From Muribaculaceae bacterium (GTDB lineage Bacteria; Bacteroidota; Bacteroidia; Bacteroidales; Muribaculaceae), in the NCBI GenBank assembly GCA_017553785.1, contig JAFZKD010000094.1, forward strand, positions 1 through 32,679: a stretch of DNA of 32,679 nucleotides, written 5' to 3'. Below the pieces are notes generated by a model. It ran no database searches, had not been told where the DNA came from, and saw only the letters and a program-made list of their open reading frames with translations. Both the position numbers and the translations under genes were made by a program. Positions 16,449 through 24,284 of this stretch are shown here, piece by piece (the stretch's first letter is position 1; the number at the start of each line of letters is the position of its first letter).

Positions 16449-16467
16449 GTGAGAGTTATTAGATCTT

Positions 16468-18654
16468 TTACTTCAGGTAGTCGTCGAAGTATCGGGTGAT
16501 GCGCTCGTGCAGATGGACGCTCTGGTGACCGCGCATGTTGTGGCCTTGACCAGGATAGACGTAGAAGTCAGGCTGTGTGCCAGAAGCGATACATGCTTTC
16601 AGGAAACTGTAGGCATGCTGCGGAACTACTGTCGGGTCATTGAGGCCGATGATGATCTGCAAGCGGCCCTTGAGATCCGCGGCCTTGTTCAGCAAGCTGG
16701 TCTTGGCATATCCTTCGGGGTTGGTTTGCGGGGTGTCCATGTACCGTTCACCATACATCACCTCATACCACTTCCAGTCAATAACGGGTCCACCGGCAAC
16801 ACCCACCTTGAAGACATCAGGATAATTGGTCATCAGGCTGATGGTCATAAAGCCGCCAAAGCTCCATCCATGCACGCCCATGCGCGCTGTATCGACATAG
16901 TTGAGCGTGCGCAAGAAGTCCACACCACGCATCTGGTCCTGCATCTCGACCTGTCCCAACTGGCGGAAGGTGGCCTGCTCGAAGTCGCGCCCTCGGTTCT
17001 CGCTGCCGCGGTTGTCAAGGATGAACAGGAGGTAGCCGCGTTGTGCCATATAGGTTTCCCAACTGCGGCTGCACCAGTGCCAACGCGCATCCACATTGTG
17101 GGCATGCGGACCACCATAAACATAGACCACAGTGGGATATTTCTTGGAAGGATCAAAGTCCACGGGCATCACCATACGGTAATAGAGGTCGGTGCTGTCA
17201 TCAGCGGCCTTGATGCTACCACAACGGTACTCGGGCACGGTGTAACCCTCCCAAGGGTCAGGGGCGGTAAAGTAGCGGTATTGACGGTTGTTGCGGGTAT
17301 CGACAATGGCAATATTGCGGGGCACATCAGGTTCCTGATAGGTGTCGACGAGCCATGCGCCGCCATCGCTCAAGCGGCCGCTGTGCCAGCCCCTGCCGCC
17401 CTCATCGATGCGGACACGCTCACCAGTATTGACATCCACACGGTATAGGTTCTGCTGGATGGGGCTGTCAGCATTAGCAGCAATGATAACAGCCTGTTTC
17501 TCAGCATCAAACCCCAGCATCTCGGTCACCACCCATTCGCCTTGGGTGAGCTGTTTCAACAGGTTGCCACTGGTATCATAGAGATACAGGTGGTTGTAAC
17601 CGTCCTTCTCACTCCACAAGATGAATTTTTCCTTATCCCACGGCAGGAAAGTGATGGGGTGCTGCGGCTCGACATATTTGGGGTGAGTCTCGCGGTAGAG
17701 TGATTTGAGGCGGTTACCTGTCACAGCGTCATAAGCCACCAGTTCCACCTCGTTTTGGTCACGGTTGCCCTCCATCATATAGACAACGTTCCCATCAGGG
17801 CTCCAGGATATGTTGGAGAAATAGCGGTCGGTGGGGTCGCCCGCCTTGAGATATACGGTGTCACCTGTCGCCACGTCAAGCACTCCGACCCATACCAGAT
17901 GGGAAGTCTGGCCTGCCATCGGGTATTTCTCGGGAGCGGGCTCGGCAATGACACGGGAACTGTCATCCAGCTCGGGTACATCGACCAGCGGATAGTCGGT
18001 CACCATGCTCTGATCCATGCGATAGAATGCCAGTCTCTTGCCGTCGGGGCTCCAGAACAGGCCACCCTCGATACCAAACTCGTTGCGGTGGACGCTTTGA
18101 CCATAGACCATGTCGCGGGAGCCATCGCTGGTGACCTGGCGAGTGTTGCCCGCGGCATCGCGCACGAACAGGTTATCTTTCTTTACATAGGCCACGGCGC
18201 GGCTTTCCTTGTTCCACTCGCATGCGGCATCATAGTCAACCAAGCATTCGCGCCACTCCACCTTGCGGTTCTTGAAATTGACCAGCAAGCGCTCATTGCT
18301 GTTGTAGAGCATGACCAGAGGCTTATCAAGATAGGGAAATGATGCCATTGTGAGGCGTTTAACAGCTAGAGTGTCGGCTGTCAGACCAACCGCTTTGTTG
18401 AGACGTTCACGGGTAAACAGCACTTTTTCCTTTCCGTTCACGAGGTTAACGGCCCAGCAGGTGTCAGCCGACAGGCGCACGAGCTGGTCACCCCACCATG
18501 TGAGGGAACGGTTCTTGGGTACCATGTTCATGTAATTCTTTCCGCCGAAGTTCAAGTCCTCCAACGTGAACTGCTGTTGCGCCAGCAAGGGCAACGCCAT
18601 GAGCGCCACTAGCAACCAAACTAACGCCTGTCGTTGATTCATCTTCATCGTCAT
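16468..18654 (-). CDS. Dipeptidyl/tripeptidyl peptidase, S9B (DPP IV) family
   Basis: Up to 728 residues; in-frame ATGs at codons 1, 3 and 5 are all possible, with MNQRQALVWLLVALMALPLLAQ being the natural signal-peptide start. The N-terminal two thirds form the DPP IV beta-propeller (WSPDGKRLAFYRMDQS near 205-220, WSPDGNVVYMMEG near 285). The C-terminal alpha/beta hydrolase has the full serine triad: GWSFGG (Ser about 598), NDPTVV (Asp about 673) and GQGHNM (His about 705). It probably cuts proline-containing di- or tripeptides from peptide N termini in the periplasm, feeding amino-acid fermentation. DPP IV and prolyl tripeptidyl peptidase cannot be separated with confidence by eye. Single gene with its own promoter and terminator. 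Confidence 0.93.
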   Translation of the reverse strand: MTMKMNQRQALVWLLVALMALPLLAQQQFTLEDLNFGGKNYMNMVPKNRSLTWWGDQLVRLSADTCWAVNLVNGKEKVLFTRERLNKAVGLTADTLAVKRLTMASFPYLDKPLVMLYNSNERLLVNFKNRKVEWRECLVDYDAACEWNKESRAVAYVKKDNLFVRDAAGNTRQVTSDGSRDMVYGQSVHRNEFGIEGGLFWSPDGKRLAFYRMDQSMVTDYPLVDVPELDDSSRVIAEPAPEKYPMAGQTSHLVWVGVLDVATGDTVYLKAGDPTDRYFSNISWSPDGNVVYMMEGNRDQNEVELVAYDAVTGNRLKSLYRETHPKYVEPQHPITFLPWDKEKFILWSEKDGYNHLYLYDTSGNLLKQLTQGEWVVTEMLGFDAEKQAVIIAANADSPIQQNLYRVDVNTGERVRIDEGGRGWHSGRLSDGGAWLVDTYQEPDVPRNIAIVDTRNNRQYRYFTAPDPWEGYTVPEYRCGSIKAADDSTDLYYRMVMPVDFDPSKKYPTVVYVYGGPHAHNVDARWHWCSRSWETYMAQRGYLLFILDNRGSENRGRDFEQATFRQLGQVEMQDQMRGVDFLRTLNYVDTARMGVHGWSFGGFMTISLMTNYPDVFKVGVAGGPVIDWKWYEVMYGERYMDTPQTNPEGYAKTSLLNKAADLKGRLQIIIGLNDPTVVPQHAYSFLKACIASGTQPDFYVYPGQGHNMRGHQSVHLHERITRYFDDYLK

Positions 18655-18691
18655 TTAAGTGTTTATGTTATCTCACAATTATTCTTTGACG

Positions 18692-18724
18692 CAAAATTAC
18701 TAATTTTTAATGGCTTCTCCCAAC
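18692..18724 (-). promoter_or_regulatory. Promoter of the S9B peptidase gene
   Basis: TAATTTTG at 18692-18699 on the minus strand, with a possible TTG -33 element about 21 bp upstream (near 18721-18723). The start codon follows after 35-45 bp. It faces the promoter of the divergent lipoprotein gene. Confidence 0.6.
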
Positions 18725-18741
18725 AGAGAGCAAAAGTTTTA

Positions 18742-18749
18742 TAACTTTG
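18742..18749 (+). promoter_or_regulatory. Promoter -7 element of the DUF4369 lipoprotein gene
   Basis: TAACTTTG matches TAnnTTTG. Only 8 bp separate it from the ATG at 18758, so the transcript would have a leader of only a few nucleotides. Confidence 0.55.
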
Positions 18750-18757
18750 CAGTCATT

Positions 18758-19375
18758 ATGAAGAAAAAGATCTTAACAATCGGATTATTAGCTTTATCCC
18801 TTTTGGCTGGATGTGACAGCAAGCAACCCGGCCTGGGATATCGAGTGACATGCACGATGGACAGCAAGATCCACCGTGACAGCGCGACCCTGCTGGTGCT
18901 GGAACAGGACTATCAGCAGTTGAGAGTGTGCGGCATCGCCTGCGCTGACCAAAACACCTTTTCTTTCACAGGGCAGACCGACAGGCCCAAGGTGGCCCTC
19001 ATCCGCTGGGACAACGATTCGACACGTCCTTTTTACTTCATCCTGGAACCGGGCGACATCAATATCAGCATCAAGCCTGGCACATGGGATATCAAAGGCG
19101 GAGCTGGCAACCTCGAATACCAACAGTTCGTTAATTGGCGCAATCGCCTCATGAATGAGCGTGTAGCTACATGGCAGAAGTATCTAAAGATGTCGTCCGA
19201 CTCTTCCCTTAAACGTGCCGATGAAGTGTTACTGGTGCGCCAAGACAGCCTGCTTAACGACTCCTTGCAACGTCAAACAGTAGAGCGCATCAATAAAGGT
19301 GATGCTGTTGGACTTATTATCCGTGAGCGCTACTGGCAGCAACTCGACGCTGAGCACATGCGCCAACTCAAATGA
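18758..19375 (+). CDS. Lipoprotein with DUF4369-like domain
   Basis: 205 residues from the ATG at 18758 (MKKKILTIGLLALSLLAGC); an in-frame ATG at 18710 would put 16 residues before the lipoprotein signal and lies upstream of the promoter. The lipobox is LLAGC with Cys19. The mature part (YRVTCTMDSKIHRDSATLLVLE, then TFSFTGQTDRPKVALIRWDND and FFILEPGDI-like text, then NLEYQQFVNWRNRL) resembles the DUF4369 domain that usually precedes a thioredoxin fold in Bacteroidetes thiol-disulfide proteins. Here the protein stops after the helical region without any thioredoxin domain or CxxC. It would be anchored in the outer or inner membrane facing the periplasm; function unknown. Confidence 0.78.
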   Translation: MKKKILTIGLLALSLLAGCDSKQPGLGYRVTCTMDSKIHRDSATLLVLEQDYQQLRVCGIACADQNTFSFTGQTDRPKVALIRWDNDSTRPFYFILEPGDINISIKPGTWDIKGGAGNLEYQQFVNWRNRLMNERVATWQKYLKMSSDSSLKRADEVLLVRQDSLLNDSLQRQTVERINKGDAVGLIIRERYWQQLDAEHMRQLK

Positions 19376-19424
19376 GCCGAATTTAACACCTGTTCGGATC
19401 GGGGCCAACCACTGACCGCAAAAG

Positions 19425-19466
19425 AATCACTCCCCACTGACGAATGTCAGCAGGGAGTGATTTTTT
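19425..19466 (+). terminator. Rho-independent terminator between lipoprotein and OmpA genes
   Basis: AATCACTCCC pairs with GGGAGTGATT around an inner CTGAC/GTCAG stem with a GAAT loop, followed by TTTTTT. The stem could also stop transcripts arriving from the convergent ompA-like gene. Confidence 0.9.
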
Positions 19467-19497
19467 AATTCAGTAAACCGTTTCGGTTATTCGCGAA

Positions 19498-20751
19498 TTA
19501 CTTCTTAACGATGAGTTCGCAGATCGAAACGCGGTTCCAGCTGAGCTCCTGGAACATGTCGGTCTCACCACAACCCTGAGCAGTAATGCGGCTAGGATCA
19601 ATCTTGTACTTGTTGATGAGCATGTTCTTCACAGCCTCGGCACGGCCATTAGCCAACTTGATGTTGTTGTCCTTGGGACCCTCGGGAGAAGCATAACCCT
19701 TGATGTCAACAGTAGCGGTGGGATTGTTCTTCAGGTACATGGCAACGCGCTCAACATTAGCCTGCTGATCGTTGGTAATGTTGGTCTTGTTTACGTTGAA
19801 GTGTACGAGAACGTTCATGTACTTAGCGCTCTTGTCAATAACCTCGGTTGAGTTCACACCCTTAGCGTTAGCAGCCTTACGAGCAGCATCCAAGTCGCGC
19901 TGGAGCTGAGCGTTGCGTGCGTTAGCAGCATCGAGGTCACCCTGGAGGCCGTTGAGCTGGCCACGGAGGCCGTTGATCTGACCATTGAGGGCGTCGATGT
20001 CATCCTGGCTGTACTTGTAGGGGCAGAAGGTGATGTAACGCTCGCCGTTGCTACCCTTGAAGTGGTAAGTCAAACCAGCCTCAAGTTCTACAGCAGCGTG
20101 GTCAGCGTTCATCTGGCTCTTGCCATTGCGGGGCTCACCAGTCCAAGTCTGGCGTGCGGGCAAGTTGTAACGATAGGGAACCATGATGTCACCATTCATG
20201 TCCCAAACAACAGCGGGCTTCAAGCTGAAGGTGATAGCGCGGCTCTCACCAAAGTTGAAGTTCAGGTTAGCACCAGCCTTGGTGTACCAGCTGTTGTAGT
20301 CGTTGCCGTAGAAGTTGGCAGACTCGTTGCGGTGGAAAGCGTGCAACCAACCAGCACCGATAACACCCTCGAGCTCAAATGCACGGGGCTTGCCAGCATA
20401 ACCAGCGAAAAGGTTACCCAGGTTTACAGTACCAAACAGACCGGCCAGAGTGTGGTCGATGATGTTCGGGCTCTTGGGTCCCCAGTAGTTGGGTTCCTTC
20501 TCCCAGCTGGTGGTGTTGATGGTAGCCTCACCCTCAACGCCCATACCGAAGACGGGAGTCAGCTGCTTCTTGATCTCCATACCGAAGATGCCACGAGCAC
20601 TGGGCCAGAATGCGTAACCCTGGAACGGCATGATAGCGCCACCCTTCAGGGTAACCGACATGTTGTCAAAGAACTTGTTCTGCTCCAGAGACTGAGCCTG
20701 AGCAGCAAACACGCCCATAAGAAGGGCTAAAGTCAAGATAATCTTTTTCAT
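19498..20751 (-). CDS. OmpA-family outer membrane protein with coiled-coil linker
   Basis: 417 residues. Signal peptide MKKIILTLALLMGVFAAQAQ, then an N-terminal beta-barrel (about 30-235) with alternating aromatic strands such as MSVTLKGGAIMPFQGYAFW. A heptad-like linker (INGLRGQLNGLQGDLDAANAR, about 260-295) is predicted to form a coiled coil. The C-terminal OmpA domain (about 310-417), with VHFNVNKTNI, IKGYASPEG and NGRAEAVKNML, binds peptidoglycan. Codon use looks strongly biased toward a few codons, consistent with a highly expressed major porin. It has a good promoter with both elements. A short duplicate of the leucine/glycine heptads suggests the linker grew by repetition. Confidence 0.92.
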   Translation of the reverse strand: MKKIILTLALLMGVFAAQAQSLEQNKFFDNMSVTLKGGAIMPFQGYAFWPSARGIFGMEIKKQLTPVFGMGVEGEATINTTSWEKEPNYWGPKSPNIIDHTLAGLFGTVNLGNLFAGYAGKPRAFELEGVIGAGWLHAFHRNESANFYGNDYNSWYTKAGANLNFNFGESRAITFSLKPAVVWDMNGDIMVPYRYNLPARQTWTGEPRNGKSQMNADHAAVELEAGLTYHFKGSNGERYITFCPYKYSQDDIDALNGQINGLRGQLNGLQGDLDAANARNAQLQRDLDAARKAANAKGVNSTEVIDKSAKYMNVLVHFNVNKTNITNDQQANVERVAMYLKNNPTATVDIKGYASPEGPKDNNIKLANGRAEAVKNMLINKYKIDPSRITAQGCGETDMFQELSWNRVSICELIVKK

Positions 20752-20790
20752 TTTAATAAAATTTAAAAACTATATTAGACAATTTTGTGG

Positions 20791-20824
20791 CAAAAGTAAT
20801 ACAAATTTCTTATTCAACCAAAAA
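20791..20824 (-). promoter_or_regulatory. Promoter of the OmpA-family gene
   Basis: TTTTTG at 20819-20824 and TACTTTTG at 20791-20798 on the minus strand, 20 bp apart, match the Bacteroidetes -33/-7 arrangement well; the leader would be about 35 nt. Confidence 0.75.
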
Positions 20825-20977
20825 TTAACGTTCATTAAGGAAGAAAAAATCAAAAAAAAGGCCATAAAAAGCGAAAAATAAGACATTTTTCATGCAAATC
20901 TCATGCAACCGCATAGCCAAAGCCACTAAACAGCGCATCACGAGTCAAAACGGAGCGACCGTCTGGAACACTAATTT

Positions 20978-21652
20978 TCACCCCACAATCAGGTCAATCA
21001 CTTCGTTGGCATCATTGACCGTGACCTCCCCGTCTCCATTCACATCGGCACGCTTGACAAGATCGTCGGGCGCTTGCCCACCCAAAATGACATTGATGAC
21101 GGCATTCACATCAGCAATGCTGACCTCTCCATCAAGATTGACATCACCCTTGAGCGCTGAACTTGTCACGATTTTATAAACCGCACCGCTATTGTTCACA
21201 TCGGCCTTCCAAGACGCGAACCTCAGTCTGGTCCTCGTGAGTCCTTTGGGCACAGTAATCGACAGGGTCAGGTGGTTTGTCTTGCTCACACTGGTGAGGT
21301 TATAGGTCACCGAGTCCACAGTCACGCCGCCATCGTTGAGAAGCGATGCGGTGAGTGCGACCTTGCTCATGTCAAAACCCGGTTCCTTCCATTGGTCGGT
21401 AATCCATGTTACATTCATCGTAATCACCTGGCCTCCAAAACACGGGAACTCCGGCGACGTCAGCGTTAGATGCTGGCCCGTGCTTGTGGTATAGAGAACG
21501 ATGCGATTAGCCAGAATGTTGGATTGGTTCAGTTCAATAATCGGGTTGGAATATATCCAACCGGCGTATTCAGAAGATGAAAACTGGGGCACTTGAGCTT
21601 GAATCAAAAGCGCCACACAGGAAACGGATATCCACGTTAAAAATCTTCTCAT
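20978..21652 (-). CDS. Secreted protein with two C-terminal dockerin-like repeats
   Basis: 224 residues. Signal peptide MRRFLTWISVSCVALLIQAQ. Residues 20-165 form a beta-rich domain with no family I recognise. The C terminus carries two calcium-binding loops of the dockerin type: GDVNLDGEVSIADVNAVINV and ADVNGDGEVTVNDANEVIDL, each with the D-x-N-x-D-G pattern followed by a helix. No cohesin is encoded in the window, so the repeats may serve calcium-dependent folding or attachment rather than a cellulosome. It has its own promoter and no obvious partner gene. Confidence 0.8.
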   Translation of the reverse strand: MRRFLTWISVSCVALLIQAQVPQFSSSEYAGWIYSNPIIELNQSNILANRIVLYTTSTGQHLTLTSPEFPCFGGQVITMNVTWITDQWKEPGFDMSKVALTASLLNDGGVTVDSVTYNLTSVSKTNHLTLSITVPKGLTRTRLRFASWKADVNNSGAVYKIVTSSALKGDVNLDGEVSIADVNAVINVILGGQAPDDLVKRADVNGDGEVTVNDANEVIDLIVG

Positions 21653-21691
21653 TTTTTAGGGTCATTACAAAATGGCATCTTATACCAAGTG

Positions 21692-21699
21692 CAAAGATA
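21692..21699 (-). promoter_or_regulatory. Promoter -7 element of the two-repeat dockerin gene
   Basis: TATCTTTG on the minus strand, 39 bp before the start at 21652; a TTTG about 22 bp further upstream may be the -33 element. Confidence 0.6.
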
Positions 21700-21758
21700 A
21701 CAAAAAAACTGGCATTTCAGGCAAACTTGCAGAAAAAAAAACAGATTTTGCCATTTTT

Positions 21759-21804
21759 GAAAAAGCGTGAAGGGCCCTTCATGAGAAAAGGACCCTTCCT
21801 GCTT
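21759..21804 (-). terminator. Rho-independent terminator of htpG
   Basis: On the minus strand AAGC/GCTT, GAAGGG/CCCTTC and CCTT/AAGG stack into one interrupted stem, followed by a T run, beginning about 22 bp after the htpG stop. Confidence 0.8.
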
Positions 21805-21826
21805 TGATAATATGCTTTCCCGACGG

Positions 21827-23878
21827 TTACTTGAGAAGTCCTATCGAACGTTTCAGGAAACGTGTCAGGCCTTCGCCCTTGAGCATGCCATTGCTCAGCA
21901 ACGCGATGTCGATAATCTGGTGCACACGGCTCTCGCCTGCCGCGTAAGCCACAATCATGTTTTCCTTCTTCTCCCGCAATTCCTTCAGACGTTTCTCGTT
22001 GTCCTCAAGATCCTGCTTCTTGTCGTCGGGCACACCCTTATTGTCCTTGTCAAGGTCACGGATGGCCTTGATCACATTTTGGGTGGCCGCGATTTCCTCG
22101 GTAACAGGCTTGAGCTCGGCTTCAAGTGACTTTTCGGCCTGCTCAATGACCTTCTTGATGATCGGGTGCTTAGTGTTCAGCACCATGCTGTACATGTCAG
22201 GCATGTCACCATAGAAGCTCATGCCGGGCTGGAAACGCGCCATATCCTTCATGCGTCGCATATACTCGGCCTGGGTAATCACCATGGGCTGGTCATCGGG
22301 CGACATCGCAGCGAAAGCGATAACGAACTCCGCCTTCTCGACGGGTGGGATCTGTGACTTGAACAGGGTTTGGGCCATCTCCTGCTGCTCGGGTGTGAAC
22401 TGTGGCTTGCTGTCTTCCTGTTTGCGGATGAGATTCTCGAGCACGTCACTATCCACACGCACAAAGCGGGTCTTATCCTGTTTTTGTTCCAGCATGCTCA
22501 TGAAAGGCACGTCCAGTTCGCCATTCATCATCAGCACGTCATAACCCTTGTCGGTTGCTGCCTTGATGTAGGAATACTGAGCCTCCTTGTCGGTGGCATA
22601 CAGGCATATGAGGTTGCCCTCCTTGTCGGTCTGTTCCGAACTGATGAGCTTGCGGTAATCCTCGAGCTTGAAGTACTTGCCCTCGGTGTTCTCGAGCAGG
22701 GCGAATTTGAGGCCCGACTCACAGAACTTCTCATCGCTCAACATGCCATACTCGATGAATATCTTGATGTCGTTCCACTTTTTCTCGAACTCATCGGGCT
22801 GGTTCTTGGCGATTTCCTCCAGACGGGCGGCGACCTTTTTTGTGATATAGGTCGAGATCTTCTTAACCGCCCTGTCGCTCTGCAGGTAGCTGCGCGACAC
22901 GTTCAGCGGAATGTCGGGGCTGTCGATGACTCCTTGCAGCAGCATCAGCCAGTCGGGTACGACGCCTTCGACGCTATCGGTGACATAGACCTGGTTGCAG
23001 TACAGCTGAATGCGATCCTTGCGGATGTCAAGGTTGTTCTTGATTTTCGGGAAATAAAGGATACCTGTCAGCGTGAAGGGATAGTCCACATTGAGGTGAA
23101 TCCAGAACAAGGGATCGTCCTGCATCGGCTCGATGGCATGATAGAACTTGAGGTAGTCCTCGTCCTTGAGGTCGGCTGGCATGCGCGACCACATCGGCTC
23201 GATGTCGTTGATGACCTTATCCTTGTCGGTATCCTGATATTTTCCGTCTTTCCACTCCTGTTCCTTACCAAAAATGATGGGTACGGGCAGGAAGCGGCAG
23301 TATTTCTTCAACAACCCCTCGATGCGTGCGGTCTCGAGAAATTCCTTCTCATCGTCATCGATGGTGACAATGATGTCGGTACCGCGCTCGGCCTTGTCGC
23401 AGTCCTGCATCTCGAACTCGGGCGAGCCGTCACAGGTCCATTGTACGGCCTTTGCGCCTTCCTGCCAGCTCAGCGTGCGGATTTCCACCTTCTTGGCGAC
23501 CATGAAAGCGGAATAGAAGCCCAAGCCGAAGTGGCCGATGATGGCGTTGGCATTATCCTTATATTTCTCAAGGAATTCCTCGGCGCCCGAAAAAGCAATC
23601 TGATTGATGTACTTGTCAATTTCCTCGGCGGTCATTCCGATGCCGCTATCGCTCACGGTGAGTGTTCCGGCCTCTTTGTCAACGGCAATTGTCACGCGCA
23701 AGTCGTCGGTCGAGCCTTTGAACTCACCGGCACCTGACAACGTCTTAAGTTTTTGCGTCGCATCAACAGCATTGCTTACCAGCTCACGCAGAAAAATTTC
23801 ATGGTCACTGTACAGAAATTTCTTGATAACAGGGAAGATGTTGTTCGTCGTTACCCCAATAGTTCCTTTTGTTGGCAT
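21827..23878 (-). CDS. htpG: Chaperone HtpG (Hsp90)
   Basis: 683 residues from the ATG at 23878 (MPTKGTIGVTTNNIFPVIKKF); the frame is open 31 codons further upstream, but that sequence covers a hairpin and is unlike the family. GHKL ATP-binding domain at the N terminus: FLRELVSNAVDAT near 27-39, the DSGIGMT motif near 79-85 and IGHFGLGFYSAFMVA near 117-131. The middle domain includes the NVSRSYLQSD segment that carries a catalytic arginine, and the C-terminal dimerisation domain follows. The length is normal for Bacteroidales HtpG. It stands alone as a single-gene unit with terminator; the upstream region has an inverted repeat and a hairpin that could control stress induction. Confidence 0.97.
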   Translation of the reverse strand: MPTKGTIGVTTNNIFPVIKKFLYSDHEIFLRELVSNAVDATQKLKTLSGAGEFKGSTDDLRVTIAVDKEAGTLTVSDSGIGMTAEEIDKYINQIAFSGAEEFLEKYKDNANAIIGHFGLGFYSAFMVAKKVEIRTLSWQEGAKAVQWTCDGSPEFEMQDCDKAERGTDIIVTIDDDEKEFLETARIEGLLKKYCRFLPVPIIFGKEQEWKDGKYQDTDKDKVINDIEPMWSRMPADLKDEDYLKFYHAIEPMQDDPLFWIHLNVDYPFTLTGILYFPKIKNNLDIRKDRIQLYCNQVYVTDSVEGVVPDWLMLLQGVIDSPDIPLNVSRSYLQSDRAVKKISTYITKKVAARLEEIAKNQPDEFEKKWNDIKIFIEYGMLSDEKFCESGLKFALLENTEGKYFKLEDYRKLISSEQTDKEGNLICLYATDKEAQYSYIKAATDKGYDVLMMNGELDVPFMSMLEQKQDKTRFVRVDSDVLENLIRKQEDSKPQFTPEQQEMAQTLFKSQIPPVEKAEFVIAFAAMSPDDQPMVITQAEYMRRMKDMARFQPGMSFYGDMPDMYSMVLNTKHPIIKKVIEQAEKSLEAELKPVTEEIAATQNVIKAIRDLDKDNKGVPDDKKQDLEDNEKRLKELREKKENMIVAYAAGESRVHQIIDIALLSNGMLKGEGLTRFLKRSIGLLK

Positions 23879-23917
23879 ATTCTCTTTCGGTTTTAAATTG
23901 TTATTATCAGTTTTATA

Positions 23918-23944
23918 CCTCTCGTCGGCTGATGCCGACAGAGG
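23918..23944 (-). promoter_or_regulatory. Hairpin in the htpG leader
   Basis: GTCGGC/GCCGAC with a 4-nt loop, extended by AGAGG/CCTCT across a single-base bulge, 40-66 bp upstream of the start codon. Could act on htpG translation or transcript stability. Confidence 0.5.
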
Positions 23945-23991
23945 GGAGGCATCTGCCCAACTCCACCTCAAATCCTATGCCAGTATATAAT

Positions 23992-24012
23992 AAGGTGACA
24001 AATCGTCACCTT
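23992..24012. promoter_or_regulatory. Inverted repeat upstream of htpG
   Basis: AAGGTGAC-AAATC-GTCACCTT: two perfect 8-bp arms with a 5-bp spacer, 114-134 bp upstream of the htpG start. Shape of a dimeric repressor or activator site; not the CIRCE sequence. Confidence 0.5.
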
Positions 24013-24192
24013 GTCTGCCACACCTGCACATCCACTGTCTGCTAACTTGCCCAACTGTGGCCACATCGGAATGTTATAGTTTATCACAAAAACCGAATCC
24101 TACACCTCAAGAGAATCCACATCACGATGACTGCTTTAAACACACATAAAACACAGTATGTCAAAAAGAACAGCACATGAAAACTTTACAAA

Positions 24193-24224
24193 TTTTGTTT
24201 TCACGGCATTTTTGCTTACCTTTG
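24193..24224 (+). promoter_or_regulatory. Promoter of the CotH-like gene
   Basis: TTTTG at 24193-24197 and TACCTTTG at 24217-24224, 19 bp apart, match the Bacteroidetes consensus. The start of transcription near 24,230 lies downstream of an in-frame ATG at 24177, which supports the later start at 24285. Confidence 0.78.
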
Positions 24225-24284
24225 CGGCTCGAAAAAATTAACTGCCTTCGAATTAAACAAGTTAGAATCCTGATTCATAAGATA

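Larger units (their letters stand above)
23879..24192. other. Intergenic region between htpG and the CotH-like gene
   Basis: No gene is visible. It holds the htpG leader hairpin (23918-23944) and the 8-bp inverted repeat (23992-24012), both listed separately. From about 24013 to 24192 I see nothing recognisable. No exact TAnnTTTG element for htpG is found; TAGGATTTG near 23974-23982 is one base too long. Confidence 0.6.

Noticed and set aside
16507-17448. Plus-strand open frame of 313 codons opposite the S9B peptidase
   Set aside because: Antisense shadow of a gene with all catalytic motifs intact.
22370-23737. Plus-strand open frame of 455 codons opposite htpG
   Set aside because: It lies wholly antisense to a well-conserved Hsp90 gene, shows no recognisable domain, and is explained by the codon bias of the coding strand.
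23992-24012. CIRCE element (HrcA site)
   Set aside because: The arms AAGGTGAC/GTCACCTT and the 5-bp spacer do not match the CIRCE arms and 9-bp spacer.
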